From Anadara kagoshimensis (taxonomy: Eukaryota > Mollusca > Bivalvia > Arcoida > Arcidae): DNA of 64,000 bases. Positions 25,003 through 36,949 of this stretch are shown piece by piece (positions within the stretch are counted from its first letter, which is position 1; each line of letters begins with the position of its first letter). A program made the position numbers and the translations under genes. The stretch covers positions 29,693,905 to 29,757,904 of the forward strand of contig CM037870.1 in the NCBI GenBank assembly GCA_021292105.1. The letters run 5' to 3'. The notes beneath the pieces are model-generated. The model saw only the letters and a program-made list of their open reading frames with translations, did no database searches and was not told the DNA's origin.

Positions 25003-25436
25003 CGAAACATCTAGCTGGTACAAGGTATAGAATCAGCGAGCAATTTCCACCAGAAATTGAAAGTAAGCGACGGGAACTATACCCTGTTTTTCGTAAAGCA
25101 AGGGACTGGAACAATAGAGCGTTTATGAGGGTGGATAAACTTTATATTAATGGTAAGCTTTACGTGGATCCTGAGCTACAACAGGAGAGACCCGGTGAGG
25201 TAGCAAACGTGGGGGACGACAAAACCATCTCATTTGTCCCCGATAATAGGATGCAAAGCCGTTCGGACCGTTTTACACCAATAAACACTCAAAGGGACAA
25301 TGATCGTGACAGAGCCTCAAAGAGGCAACGAATATATTCAAACGAGAGTAGCAGCTTAAATGGTAGATCCTACGCAGAGGCTGTTTCTGCTAACGCGGCT
25401 ACGAGTGAGATCGAATGTGACCAAGAGCATAGCTAG
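25003..25436 (+). pseudogene. LINE ORF1 protein, C-terminal fragment
   Basis: The reading frame ends in TAG at 25434-25436. It contains LAGTRYRISEQFPPEIESKR and a DKLYINGKLYVDPE block, typical of the C-terminal domain of LINE ORF1 RNA-binding proteins (the usual context is xxDKLxVNGKxYxPE). A polar tail follows. Sequence before about 24990 is G-rich, and its reading frame does not look like ORF1, so I place the 5' truncation there. Confidence 0.7.
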
Positions 25437-25484
25437 GATGAGGCCGGGGGTGGAACTTATAACACTTCTTTAGACAACGGAACT

Positions 25485-25664
25485 TTGAAATTATGTGGTT
25501 TAAATGTTTGCGGGCTAAGAGCAAAAATGTTAATTCCTGAATTTCTTGAATTTCTTAATGCATACGATGTTATATTCACAACAGAAACAAAACTTATTAA
25601 TGTAGATGAAATTGATGTAGACAATTACACTTTTTTTCAAAATGTAACAAAACTAGACGTGGGG
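25485..25664 (+). pseudogene. LINE ORF2 endonuclease, N-terminal piece
   Basis: The frame reads KLCGLNVCGLRAKM, then ...YDVIFTTETKL, the first strands of an AP-endonuclease fold: LNVxGL with the catalytic Asn region, then the xTETxL motif with the catalytic Glu. It is interrupted at about 25664 by the family A insertion and resumes at about 26135. Confidence 0.8.
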
Positions 25665-26141
25665 GGCTCGGCGTTTTCCCTTTTTATGCAGCAATATACC
25701 TGCTTCTCCTGCTTATGGTGTATTTGTTTCCCAATTAATACGCTATGGTAGAGCTTGTTCCCACTACGGGGACTTTGTACAACGAAGTAGGCTGCTTGCA
25801 AATAAATTGTTGACTCAGGGATATTGCAAGCCTAGGCTTATCAAGGCCCTCAAAAAGTTTTATGGCCGTCATCACAGTATTGTTGATACGTTTGATGTCT
25901 CTGTGTCCAGGATTGCCTTGGATATATTTGACGTCTCATAGTTCCATGTTCCTTTCACACAATTTTGATTACACACGTGACGGGTGTAGCTAGCTAAACA
26001 GGAGGTGCTTACCCTTCCGGAGCACCCGGCCTCACTTCCCTGGTGGAAGTTCACGTGTCTAACCTAACTTGTCAGTTCCAAAGTTTTTACTTTGCTTCTG
26101 GATTGTGATTCGGAAATGGATAAGTATGTTTGTTTTTGATA
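25665..26141 (+). mobile_element. Family A retroelement, copy inserted in the LINE endonuclease (best-preserved C-terminus)
   Basis: An open frame runs FLCSNIPASPAYGVFVSQ, then LIRYGRACSHYGDF, then KLLTQGY, then LKKFYGRHHSIVD, to TAG at 25938-25940 with no interruption. This is the conserved C-terminal region found after the catalytic domain in a widespread group of animal reverse-transcriptase elements; I recognise the motif but not the formal clade. A 3' UTR of about 200 bp follows, ending ...GGATAAGTATGTTTGTTTTT. It is 5'-truncated upstream of FLCSN and interrupts the LINE frame. GTTTT occurs at both edges and may be the target duplication. Confidence 0.85.
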
Positions 26142-27285
26142 GAATAGCTGGAAATTTCAATGAAATACAATCCGACAGTAACTTAGTTCTGTGGTTGAAA
26201 TGCAAAAATGTGGTTAAAGACAAAGATGTAATATTTGGGGTAGTTTATATTCCTCCAGTAGACTCGACATACTCCGACATTGACTGTTTTAAAGAATTAG
26301 AAAATGAAATAATTAAAGTATCAAATAATTGTCCTAATGTGTGTTTAGTGGGAGATTTTAATGCTAGATCTGGAAAACTAAAAGATTACATAGACATAAA
26401 TACATATATTTCTGAATTAATAGACATAGACGAATCTGAGCTTGATCAATTATCTGGGGTAGATACACTTAAAAATCTTGGAGTTTCTTTGGACAGGTAT
26501 AATATGGATGAAAGTAAACCTAATAGGTTTGGGTACAAACTAGTTGATATGTGTAAAAACAGTAACATATTTATTGTTAATGGTAGAGTGGGAAGGGATA
26601 GCGGTATAGGTAAAGTTACGTCTAAGAATGTAAGTTTAATTGACTATGTGATCTGTACACCTGTATTGTTTGGTGTTATACAAGATTTTTGTGTACTAGA
26701 GTTTGACAATCTATTATCTGATATACACTGCCCTGTTGAATTTTTAATCAAGTCCCACACTGATAATCATTTAAGTTTAACCGGTGAAATCTCCCAAACT
26801 GCTACACCTATTAAATGGTGTGCAGAAAAGGCTAACTTTTTTATTGAGGGTATATCAGATGTAGACATTGTAAATATAATTAATGATTTTGTAGATTTTG
26901 ATGTAAATAGAGATAAGAAAGATTTTGTTAATGACGAGGTTAGAAAAATTTGTCACATTTTTTCAAAATCTGCTGAAAAGTCTTTTGGTTTTCAAAAATG
27001 TAGGAAAAATAAGAAGGATTCAAAGCCCTGGTTTGGTAAAGAATGTAGGGAAAAGAGAAAATTATTTCATAAAACAAAATCTACTTTTTCAAAAACAAAG
27101 ACAGATATTGCAAAAAGAAACCTAAAGCTAGCTAGTAAAACATATAAAAAGGTTTTATGTAAACACTATAAACTCTATCAGAGTAAACTAGAATTAAAAT
27201 TACAAAATATCCGTACTACAAATCCAAAAGATTATTGGAAGGTTCTTAATAGAAATGTTTCAAGAAAAAAGAAGATAACTTTAAT
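26135..27285 (+). pseudogene. LINE ORF2 endonuclease, remainder, plus linker
   Basis: It resumes after the insertion at FDRIAGNFNEIQSD. Visible endonuclease motifs are GVVYIPP, CLVGDFNAR (GDFN) and SDIHCPVEF (SDH-type). A lysine-rich linker to the reverse transcriptase follows. The open frame ends at 27319, but homology changes frame at about 27270-27285, so a small indel broke the polyprotein. The ATG at 26069 belongs to the inserted element, not to the LINE. Confidence 0.82.
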
Positions 27286-28482
27286 TTGGACAGATTTTAT
27301 GAATACTTTAAGGGTCTGAATACTGTTGACGAAAATGATAGTAGAAAAGAAGAAATAGATTATAATTGTTTTGATAATAATGTTAATGCTGAAATAAATG
27401 GCCCCATCACTGAAACTGAAATAATTAACGCAGTTAAAAACCTAAAAAACAGTAAATCACCAGGGGTAGATAACGTCTTAAATGAATATCTGAAATCAAC
27501 TTTAAATAAAATGTTACCAGTTTATATATTATTGTTTAACTTTATTTTTAACACGGGTCTTATACCAGATGACTGGATTCTTGGTTCTATTAAACCTGTG
27601 TATAAAAATAAAGGTGACACCAAAGATCCAGACAATTATAGAGCTATAACTTTACTGAGCTGTTTCGGAAAACTTTTTACAGCTATCATTAATAATCGTT
27701 TTAAAAAATTTGCAGAAGTTGAAGAAATTCTGACGAAATCTCAAGCTGGATTTAGACAAAACTACTCTACAATAGATAATATTTTTATATTGCATAGCAT
27801 TGTTGAATGTTTATTTTCATCAAATAGAAAACTATATTGCGTTTTCATTGATTTTAGAAAAGCTTTTGATAAAGTTTGGAGAAACGGACTGTGGTATAAA
27901 CTCAGAAAATATAACATAAATGGCAAATGTTTTAATGTCATAAAAAACATGTATGATAGTATTAAATCATGTGTTGTCAAAGGGATTTTGAAATCCAATT
28001 ATTTTTTAAGTGAGATTGGTGTTAGACAAGGAGAAAACTTGTCACCTTTTCTTTTTTCTATTTATGTTAATGATTTAGAAGAGTTTTTAAATCAAAACAA
28101 TATAGATGGTCTAAACTGCTTAACGGAAATGGGTGTCAAAATGCTACATGAGTACGTGAAAATCCTTCTTCTTCTGTATGCGGACGATACTGTGATATTC
28201 TCGGAGAACGAAACTGATATGCAAAAAACATTGAATGCTGTTTACGATTATTGTAATATGTGGAAACTCGAAGTCAATATATCTAAAACAAAAGTTCTTA
28301 TGTTTAGTAAAAGAAAAAATAATCATTTACCAGTGTTAAAGTTTGGTGGGGACATTTTGGATTGTGTAGACAGCTATTGTTACTTGGGTATATTTTTTAA
28401 TAGAAATGGGAAATTTTTCACAGCTAGGAAAAACCTTTATGATCAAGCATGTAAGCTCTATTCGGTGTGTATAGAAAGTTAG
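27286..28482 (+). pseudogene. LINE ORF2 reverse transcriptase domain
   Basis: A 398-codon open frame. Motifs in order are NLKNSKSPGVDNV, FRKAFDKVW (palm motif A), GVRQGENLSPFLF (motif B) and LYADDTVIF, with the YADD catalytic box at about residues 298-301 (28177-28188). The thumb ends near CYLGIFF. It stops at 28480-28482 without its C-terminus, which continues in other frames. Confidence 0.88.
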
Positions 28483-29340
28483 AAAATACTCAATTGTCAA
28501 TCGAATGTCAACTGGATCTATTTGATAAATGGTTTTACCAATATTAGTTTATGCTGTGAAATTTGGGGTTTTGAAAAATTAGAATGGTAGAAAAAATACA
28601 TATACAATACTGTAAAAAAATCCTTAAACTTTAAAAACAAGTATACCAACGTATATGTATACGGCGAACTCGGGAGGTATCCATTACATGTACAAATATA
28701 TAAAAGGATGGTTTTCTTTTGGTATAATATAGTATTTTTAGAAAATAAGTTAACAAATTTTGTTATAGATTATACTTTGTCGACATAATGAGGGGAAGAA
28801 TATATCTTGGGTTGGAAAAAATAAAAGCATTGTTGAATTCGGTTGGTTTTAGCAATATATGGGAGTCTCAAGGGTTTTTTGTCAACAAAAAATGGTTAAT
28901 TAATTCTTTTGAACAAAAACTGAAAGACCAGTTCTGCCAAAGCTGGTATTCTCAAATTGAACAGGTCAAAACAAAGCTATAATATACAGAATCTATAAGG
29001 ATAAATTTGGTTTTAAAATTATCTTAATTTTTTACCTGTTAATTTTAGATTAATCTTTGTAAGGTTCAGAACTACAAATTCATTGTTTACCGATAGAAAA
29101 GGGAAGATGGGAAAAAATTGATAGAAATGAAAGGAAATGTAAACTTTGTGACAAATCTTGCATTGGTGACGACATATCATTTTGTGTTGGAATGTGACAA
29201 TTTTAACGGTCTTAGAAAAAATATATTAAAGAAAAATACTATACCAGACCAAATACTTTAAAATTAGCATCTTTATTTAAAAGTGGAAACAGGGAAGATA
29301 TCATTAACTTATGCAAAATTTATTAAGGAGGGTCTAAAAT
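28483..29340 (+). pseudogene. LINE ORF2 C-terminal region, multiply frameshifted
   Basis: Pieces in shifting frames resemble the LINE C-terminus: CCEIWGFEKLEW, VYGELGRYPLHVQIY, SVGFSNIWESQGF, and a Cys-His zinc-knuckle-like CKLCDKSCIGDDI. Several stops and frame changes separate them, so this part could not be translated. Confidence 0.7.
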
Positions 29341-29705
29341 TTTACAGCTAATACAAGAGGTAATATTTTGGTTTACTTATATATATAAATAAAAAAAAAA
29401 ATGGACAAATTGTTTTGGATAATAAGAACTGCAGTTTGTACTTGTTGGTGGGGCATTTCCAATCACTCGTCGTATTGCTCTGCTTATTATCCCCAAATAC
29501 CATTATTTTATGTTAATCCTCTGGTAAAGATTCTAACACACTTATGTATAGTTATATGATAGTGTTGTGCTATATTCTATTACTTTATGGTATAATGTTA
29601 TATTATTGTGTTATATTCTATACATTGTATCAATCGCCATATTATGTATAATTATGTATATAAACCTCATGTACCACCTCCGGGGTTTTGAGTGTAATAA
29701 AGAAT

Positions 29706-30089
29706 AGAACTAGAACCGCAAATTGTCAGCAACCAGTGGATGGACCAGTTAATTAGTGGTACTGATTAATTAATCGTGTACAGGTAGTAGTGGCAATCAG
29801 AGGATGATGTAAATTACCAGTCGCTGAGGTATGAAAGAATTCAGGTAGTGCTGACCAGTCTTAGGTGATAATGTTATTTACCTGATCACTTAGGCATGGA
29901 AGAACCCAGTTAGTATTAGTAAATGACGTTAATTAGTAATACTAATTAAGACACTTCTGTCTTGTCAGAAAGCATGAATTTTAAACTGGGCTGTTATCAG
30001 TACTTCAAAAATAATTCTTATTCAAGGACAGATTCCATAAACAGTGATTCCATTAATCACAAATGAATATTGGGACCAAGGGTCAGGGC

Positions 30090-30090
<1 letters not shown>
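29706..30090. other. Spacer after the LINE
   Basis: Contains repeated TTAATTAGTGGTACTGATTA and AGTAATACTAATTA words; no gene. Confidence 0.4.

Positions 30091-30128
<38 letters not shown>
30091..30128 (+). repeat. (GA)n microsatellite
   Basis: About 19 GA units. A complementary CT array is at 30774-30815, so the pair (0.65 kb apart) is inverted. Confidence 0.95.
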
Positions 30129-30130
<2 letters not shown>

Positions 30131-30525
30131 TAATTAGAATGGTACATTTTTAGCACATAAGATTATCTTTTTGTATATTTTTATAGCGCAAAGTCCTATT
30201 TTCATATAAAAGTCCCAATTTTTGTACATTTTTTGTACATTTTTTTTAATTTTTAATTGGTTTTAATAGATAAATTCCATCTCATTTGACTTTTTATTCT
30301 ATCCGTCCGTTATTGGCTTTATGGAACAAATCTAAAATGATAAGTGCTATTTTCTGGTAAAAAGGATTCTTGTGTGTTGCACCATTGTACTGATTATTTA
30401 GTATAATAATGTAATAATTTAATTAATATAATAAAATTAACTTGAATGTTCAGATGGATGTCATATAGATAATTTTAAACAAGTGTGGAAAAAAGGGGAG
30501 GAAGGAGACCTTCCACTTCGGTAGC

Positions 30526-30655
30526 AGCCAGCTCGGTAGAGTGTCGACTGTCCGCTCCAGAAGTGGAAGGTCGCGGGTTTGGTCTCTGGCCGGGTCTGAT
30601 CCAAAACTTTAAAAAGGGTAGTGACTATTCACTCTGATCCGCTTTTGAGTATGAC
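30526..30655 (+). mobile_element. tRNA-derived SINE, second copy
   Basis: Box A CAGCTCGGTAGAG (about 30530) and box B GGGTTTGGTCTC (30574-30585). It shares the tail word GGGTAGTGACT with the SINE at 4.85 kb. Confidence 0.65.
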
Positions 30656-30771
30656 AATGGTAATATTTTTTTTAAACAGTTTTACCAGATTTATAACAGT
30701 AGGAAATGTCGCTAGTTCTACTGTTTCAATTTGTAAAGAGTACTATTATTGTAATGTTTAACATGTGCACC

Positions 30772-30773
<2 letters not shown>

Positions 30774-30815
<42 letters not shown>
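30774..30815 (+). repeat. (CT)n microsatellite
   Basis: About 20 uninterrupted CT units. Confidence 0.95.
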
Positions 30816-30818
<3 letters not shown>

Positions 30819-31291
30819 ATTATTTTATTTAACATTCTCACTGTTTCCCTCATAAAACAGTCATTTAAGTTAAATGCGAGATTTTGAAGGATAGATTAAG
30901 ATTATAACAAATTATCATTAAAACTCGTCCTTCCATTTTGTACAGATTATTAAATGTCGCTGGTACAATATTATAGTTGTTTATCAAACAAGGAAATAAG
31001 TATTGGTATTACAACAAAAATGTAACTAAATTATAAAAGACAATTTTAAATAAAATTTACTTAAAATTATTGTTTTAATTTCAAGAATTATTGAAATATT
31101 TAATAAAAAAGCAGTAGTATGATTAAGATTATACAAATAGGAATGGATATCTGATCGATAATTGATCTTTATAAAAGTGATGTTTGCCAGTCAGATACAG
31201 GTAAAGGTTTGATATGCCCGTCTTCCTTTGATCAGAAATCTTAAGTCAGTTAAATTAACCTAAAAATTATTCCTCTCAAGAATGAAAGAGC

Positions 31292-31298
<7 letters not shown>

Positions 31299-31322
<24 letters not shown>

Positions 31323-31323
31323 A
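31299..31323 (+). repeat. (TAA)n microsatellite
   Basis: About 8 TAA units. Similar short arrays lie at 37864-37908 (AAT-rich) and 45017-45049 (TAT, in gene 1 intron 2). Confidence 0.85.
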
Positions 31324-31456
31324 AAATATTTTTTAAATGGAGTAAAACATTTTATTTATATATTTTATTATTAAATCTGAAAGATTTAGAGCTAGTCACG
31401 TGATCCTTAGGCTACCGGGTACTAATATAGTTTAAAAATATAAAATGCATATTCAT

Positions 31457-31552
31457 GTCTTCCGTGGCCTAATGGATAAGGATGTAGAGTCAGGAAAGGA
31501 TGTAATCTGGGGAACTAAGGGTAGTGAGTTCAAGTCCCGCTGCGAGCGAAAT
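31457..31552 (+). mobile_element. tRNA-like sequence (Arg-type), SINE head or tRNA pseudogene
   Basis: GTGGCCTAATGGATAAGG (box A) and GAGTTCAAGTCCCGC (box B, about 31527-31537) look like an Arg tRNA. The middle is too long and the acceptor arms do not pair, so it is not a working tRNA gene. Confidence 0.55.
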
Positions 31553-32023
31553 TAGATAAGTAAATTTGTAATAAATGATGTTAAATAATGTACTTCTTTA
31601 TTTGTGATTTCAGGACTACTTGCAAAACAACCAAAATTAGTATAAATTGATTAAGAAAAATGATTAAATGAATAAGTTTATTTTTTAATAATTTAATTAA
31701 AATTTGTTTATACAACAGAACACAATACAAAACAATGGAGACCACGTGACCAATTTTTTTTCTTTATACCTCAATAAAAAAAATTTAGATTAGCTCCGCC
31801 CACTTGCCCCGTTTTGGCGGATTTAACCGGAACTTCTTCATTGTTTACATCTGCAATACTCATCACTGAATGAGATCACGATTATAAAAAAAAATCGGGT
31901 CATATTCATCCGCCTTATGATGACTATCGATGTAGATATAATTAAACTTGATTTAAATGTTTCAGATTTTTTGGGGTTTTCTTTTAATTTCTTGAATAAT
32001 TAAAGAATGTCTAAATTAAATTA

Positions 32024-32175
32024 TAAGGAATAACTGTGATATTATTTTTTATTGGTGTATAAAAGAAAAAACGATTTGCACACTTTTGAATAATGCGCTA
32101 CGCGCATTATCCAGTGTGCAAATCGTTTTTTCTTTTATACACCAATAAAAAAATAATATCACAGTTATTCCTTAA
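32024..32175. repeat. Near-perfect 152-bp hairpin
   Basis: Arms 32024-32098 and 32102-32175 (TAAGGAATAACTGTGATATT ... TAATGCGC and complement) leave a 3-base centre. It lies just inside the right inverted arm. No coding sequence. Confidence 0.88.
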
Positions 32176-32357
32176 ATAAATTTACAAATTTTATAAATAA
32201 ATTAAAAAAATAATAATTTTTTTTTAAATAAAACAATAAAATAAAATAAAAACAGTGTAAGAGTATAATAAGTTAAATAATTATATTTAACATCACATTT
32301 ATATAAATTTAAAATTTAAAAAAATGTAAAGAAATTTGTTTTCTGTGTTTATTAAAC

Positions 32358-32565
32358 GAATCCTTAAAGATCCTTAAAGCCGCCTTAAAGATCCTTAAAA
32401 TTTCAGTTCCATTAAGGATCTTTAAGGATGTCCTTAAAGAGACCTTAAAGACACATTTAAGGTCCTTAAAGACCCCTTAAAGATCCTTAAAGCCCCATTT
32501 AATGAGTTTTTAAGGGGGCTTTAAGGATCCTTAAAGGTGACTTTTCTTCTTGTGCTATGTGGAGA
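32358..32565 (-). repeat. Right inverted arm of CTTTAAGGAT subrepeats
   Basis: Reverse-complement partner of the arm at 22711-22922. The shared core contains TTTCAGTTCCATTAAGGATC. Confidence 0.8.
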
Positions 32566-34111
32566 CATGTAAAACATTAGTAAATAGTGCAAAGTATAGT
32601 CTTGAATGTATAGTGACACTTATTTGATCTAAAAATATCTCCTGAATTTTATAATTTCGATTTTTGCAACTAAATATACCTAAGGAAAAGCATGACCCTC
32701 ATTAAAGGTTAGCGACCAAAATCACGACAATACACAATTATATACGTCCAAGTCTTACCACACATTAACACAGAATTATTTCTATGTAACAACAAAAAAT
32801 GACGTCAGTAACTTATGGGATCAACTGAAATATTTTATTGTATTATGTTTTATTACATAGCTTAAGAATTGGTTTTCGGCCTTTTCACGCTTTTCATTGA
32901 GTTTACAAATCACATAAGTTTAAATTAGTTTGTATTTTGTATAAAAGTAGAAATGAAATGAAATAAAAATAACTGTGGCTTTCTAAGTCGAAAAAGCCAC
33001 ATAGATCCCATGATACAAGTATTATGCAAATTTATAACTTTTTTGTCAATATTCAATTCAGTTATTTTGAAAATGGCTCCCAACAACATAAAACTTTTTT
33101 CACAAATCAACAATATGATATCAGAAGCAGAGTATACTGAGCCTTTCATGATATTGAATTGTTATTCGTTATATCTTATCCTCAAAATGGCTAAGAACAG
33201 ATAACTTCAAAAAAACTATCCTGAAAATGTTCGTTATGCTTAGTCCCAATTCTCTTTATTTCACTTTTATCGATACAAAACATGTGAAATGTTAGGTTAC
33301 AGAAATAAAAACTCACAAAATGAAAACACAACACAAATTATCACGACCAAACAAGGATATGCGGGGAACGTCGAAAAAAAATTATCAGATAAGTTAAGAA
33401 ATCTAAATTGTTGAAATCTTATATTTGCTGTATTAACTACAGAAAATCATGCAATAGAGGCACATTTGGACAAATCGTTTTCAAAGGTAAAATAGTTTGT
33501 ACCAAATTCTATGATGTTGATCGGAAATATTTGTGATTATTGGTCACCAAGCTGTTATTGAGTTCTAAGTTATTGTAGCTATACGACTCCATAATTATTG
33601 ATTATAAAAGAAGATATAATTGTATCATAAAAGAGTTATTTTGGGAACATAGTGAATAAACATATTTGATATATTTACTGTACGACCTTGTCGTGTCACC
33701 GCTGTTTGTTTGTTTGTTTGTTTGTATATGTCATATGTTGTTACCATCACGTATTTGCTTGAACTTAACTAATTATCCATTCACAGAAAAAAACTAAATT
33801 AAAGACTGAATGTTATAGGATAATAACCATTGTATCTGAACTTTTGAGAAAAATTGATAAAGTATAAAACCATGTATTTAATGCAAAAATTCCTCTTGCA
33901 AGATGTGTTTAGCAGTCACCATTCAAAACATTTGAAATATTTTCGATAGCCGATAGCAGCTGGTTGAAAACGTTTTAAATCTTGAATATACTTAAATCAC
34001 CTGTCTTACAAAATGTTCAGTTTGCATATTTTACCAATTTTGATTGTACAAAAACATTAATGCTTGCCTTTAAAAAAATACCAGTATATTTTGAGGACAC
34101 AAGAAAATCCT
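32566..34111. other. Intergenic, nothing recognised
   Basis: Two overlapping short frames near 33000 on opposite strands are not protein-like. A TTTG run is at 33708-33724. Confidence 0.5.
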
Positions 34112-34498
34112 TTTCTATGTAGCAATATATCAAATTGTTGACCCAATGATATAATAAGGGTCCTCAAAAGTTTTATGGCCCCTGTCACTGTATTGTTGAT
34201 AAGTTTGATGTCTGTGTCCAGGATTGCCCTGAATATTTTTGACGTTCCATAGTTCCATTTTTCTTTCACTCAATTTTGATTATACACGTGGAGCGTGCAG
34301 TTATATAAACAAAAGATGTTTATCCTTCCGGAGAACCCGGTCTCACTTCCCTGGTGGAATTTCACGTATTGAACTTTTATTATTAGATATCCAAGTACTG
34401 TTAAGTTTTTGTATATAACCTCATTTCGATGCGCTTCAAAGTTTTTACTTTTCTTTTGGATTGTGATTCATACATGGATTAGTAAGTTTGTTTTTTAT
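34112..34498 (+). mobile_element. Family A retroelement copy with an internal 50-bp insertion
   Basis: Coding remnant and 3' UTR are recognisable. At about 34388-34436 it carries GTTTTTGTATATAACCTCAT, which recurs at about 35803-35850, so a second small repeat has inserted here. Confidence 0.7.
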
Positions 34499-35859
34499 TT
34501 AAACAATTCATCTCGCTAATTGTTAGGAAAAATCTACATATTTTCTATCCCTTGGTATAAAGCTGAATTAAATCGCATTTTATATAAAACGACATTTCAA
34601 TTAACTACTTTATTGCTTTGAACATTGAATACTTTTGAAATCAGTGTAAGAACACAAGACAAATAATCCTTATCAATATTCAATCCAATTTATGACATCA
34701 TTTTTAAATACAAAATGCATGTATTTGCAAGTTTTATCTTTGGAAATTTTCAGGTTTCACACATTCTTCTCCGGAAATTATCCGAATCCAATTATACTAG
34801 AGCTAAAACACATATACATGCGTGACAAAGCTGATAAAACAATCAAAATCAAAAAATCTTATAACACTAATCAACACGTGCATGTACACGTGTATGTGTT
34901 TTAGTAACATTCCTGTCATGCATGTGTATAGTAATGGTAGGCTTATCTCTTGTTGAACCACCTGCACTTATCAATATTTTGAGAGTTATTAAACTATCAT
35001 TACAGTCATTTCTTGTGTAATTACGCAATAAAAATATATCTCACTTAAACGCAAATAAACAACTGAAAATACACCAAGACAGTATTAATATTGACAGCTC
35101 TATATGGAAGAAATTGAAAACACATACGCCTGTCGCATCATACATGCGATGTCACAATAAAGTATTGGGATGTAAAGTCGGTTAAAACGACATTCGTGTT
35201 TAAACAAATGCTTAATTACCATTGCCTGATTGAGACACAGATTGTCTTACTTCTATTTCGGCCAATAACAAGAAACCGTATCTTCTTTAGTCTGTAACTA
35301 GGTCTATCGAATTTATACTTGTCACGTGGTAAAGCATTCAGTGATAAGTTGTTATTCCAATGCTGAGTAATCTTGTACTAATGCTACGACAGTTTTTTTT
35401 CAGTTTTATCAAACCACTCTTCTCAGTTATTTTTATTTTTATCCTAGGATTTTTTTCAGTTTTTCAAAAGTAAAACTATTTTTATGTAACCATACATCTT
35501 AGTAACACTAAGCAAGTAAGCAATTTTATTTCTATAATTTGAGTATATATTTTTCTTGCTCTTTTTGTCTAAATTTTATTTTATTTTTTTTCTATATCAT
35601 TAATTTCTTGTCAAGGTATTGTTTATAACTTCATCATTGTGAGCAGGTAAATAGATAAGAACTAATTATAATATGATAATACTTGAGTTTGATTTTTTTT
35701 TTCAAAAAATTAAAATATTTATTTTACTGTTTTCAAAAACTGCAGTGAATTTTATGATTTCGTTTTTATTTCAATAACAGATGCGTTTGTATGCCTTAGG
35801 TATTCAAATACTGTTATGTTTTTGTATATAACCTCATTTCCATGCGTGTTTAAATGTAT
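34499..35859. other. Intergenic, nothing recognised
   Basis: Holds one copy of the small GTTTTTGTATATAACCTCAT repeat at about 35803-35850. Confidence 0.5.
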
Positions 35860-36089
35860 AGGCAAACAACATCGACCACTCCGCTTTCCCTTTGATTAAG
35901 AATATGCTTATTAGACAAATTGTCCATTATATATTGGGATTTCCAGTTCATGAATAAATAAACAGCATTCATGCCTAGTATTTCTCATTATGTAGACAAC
36001 ATAAACATGTGCGTTCTTTATAGATCAATATAGTCGTTCATAAAAAAATTAAATTAAAGGTCAAGTGGACAGGTCAAGTTTGTTTGCCT
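35860..36089 (+). mobile_element. Family C short TIR element, diverged
   Basis: GGCAAACAACATCGACCACT at left, TGGACAGGTCAAGTTTGTTT at right. Confidence 0.65.
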
Positions 36090-36627
36090 ACATTTATAGA
36101 TTCATGGTTGTTGATTTCCAATCTGCGTATATATACCACAGGTTGCAAAGTGAGTTGGATTGTTGTAGACACTAATGTGCTGATCAAGTAATCTCACTTT
36201 CAATTCAAAGAATGTTACACATATTTTCTCTACAACTGCTACAATTAAAAAATTGTTGTAGAGAAATAATATTTTCCAATTTTACGTTGGCACGATCGTT
36301 AATATACAATGATAAATGTGAAATTTGATAATTTGATGGGATTGCTAAGAATTAATATTTTAAAATAGCCATGATTACGCAATTTAAAAATATCTTTAAA
36401 TGATCCATTATAAGCAACAGAGTGGATCAAATTCTCTTGTGAAAATGGAAAACAATGTTTGATTAAAGATCAAGTTTATTTTTACTTACAAGTCTCATCT
36501 TTCTTTAAATTAACGTTCTTTCAATTTTAAACTTTTGTTGTTTCATTTTTTTATATTTAAAGAAAATGCATATTGAAAAAATTGATTACATGGTCAAGGG
36601 TACACGGGAATAGACCGAAACCCCTAC
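36090..36627. other. Intergenic, nothing recognised
   Basis: TGTTGTAGAGAAA-type inverted words near 36225-36265; no gene. Confidence 0.45.
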
Positions 36628-36695
36628 CAATCAAAAACAAACATACTAATCCATGTTTAAATAACGTCCTAAAAGCAAAGTTCTGTAAAACATTT
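36628..36695 (-). mobile_element. Family A retroelement, 3' tip only
   Basis: AAAAACAAACATACTAATCC then TCCTAAAAGCAAAG, 5'-truncated to about 70 bp. Confidence 0.6.
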
Positions 36696-36949
36696 CAAAT
36701 TTAAAAAGAAATGAAATTTCAAAAAAAGTTTAAACTGAAATATGATGTTTTTCAAGTGTGTCTCCAAAACGAACCCGAATGGGAAATCCATGGGTTTTTT
36801 TTTTTCATTTTTGGCTCTTAACAAATCAACAGTTAATACTGATAAAGTATTCATGAAAAATGTACTCCGGAAAATGTCCTTTTAATGGGCCACAACAAGG
36901 TAATATAAGAATATAGCATGGTAATTCCAAATAAACATAACACGAAGTT

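Larger units (their letters stand above)
24990..29705 (+). mobile_element. APE-type LINE (non-LTR retrotransposon), 5'-truncated and broken
   Basis: In order it carries the C-terminal part of ORF1, then ORF2 with an apurinic endonuclease, a reverse transcriptase and a degraded C-terminal zinc-binding region. A 3' end with AATAAA at 29696-29701 follows. The element is dead: ORF1 lacks its N-terminus, family A is inserted in the endonuclease, a frameshift separates endonuclease from reverse transcriptase, and the C-terminus carries several stops and shifts. I did not assign the LINE clade. Confidence 0.88.
22711..32565. mobile_element. Candidate 9.85-kb element bounded by long inverted repeats
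   Basis: The left arm (22711-22922) and right arm (32358-32565) are inverted copies of each other. Both are built from CTTTAAGGAT-type subrepeats. The inner 60-odd bp (near 22856-22919 and 32361-32425) are nearly identical, and even the outer tips (CTCTACACAAGA against CTCCACATAGCACAAGA) match. Between them lie TTTA and GA microsatellites, the LINE, two tRNA-like SINEs and a 150-bp hairpin. No transposase or polymerase frame was found apart from the LINE, and no target-site duplication was recognised. Two unrelated insertions of one short repeat remain possible. Confidence 0.45.

Noticed and set aside
31457..31552. Functional tRNA-Arg gene
   Set aside because: Only boxes A and B match; acceptor and anticodon stems cannot be formed.
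22711..32565. Polinton/Maverick-type DNA transposon
   Set aside because: No polymerase B, integrase, protease or packaging ATPase frame is present, and the size is too small.
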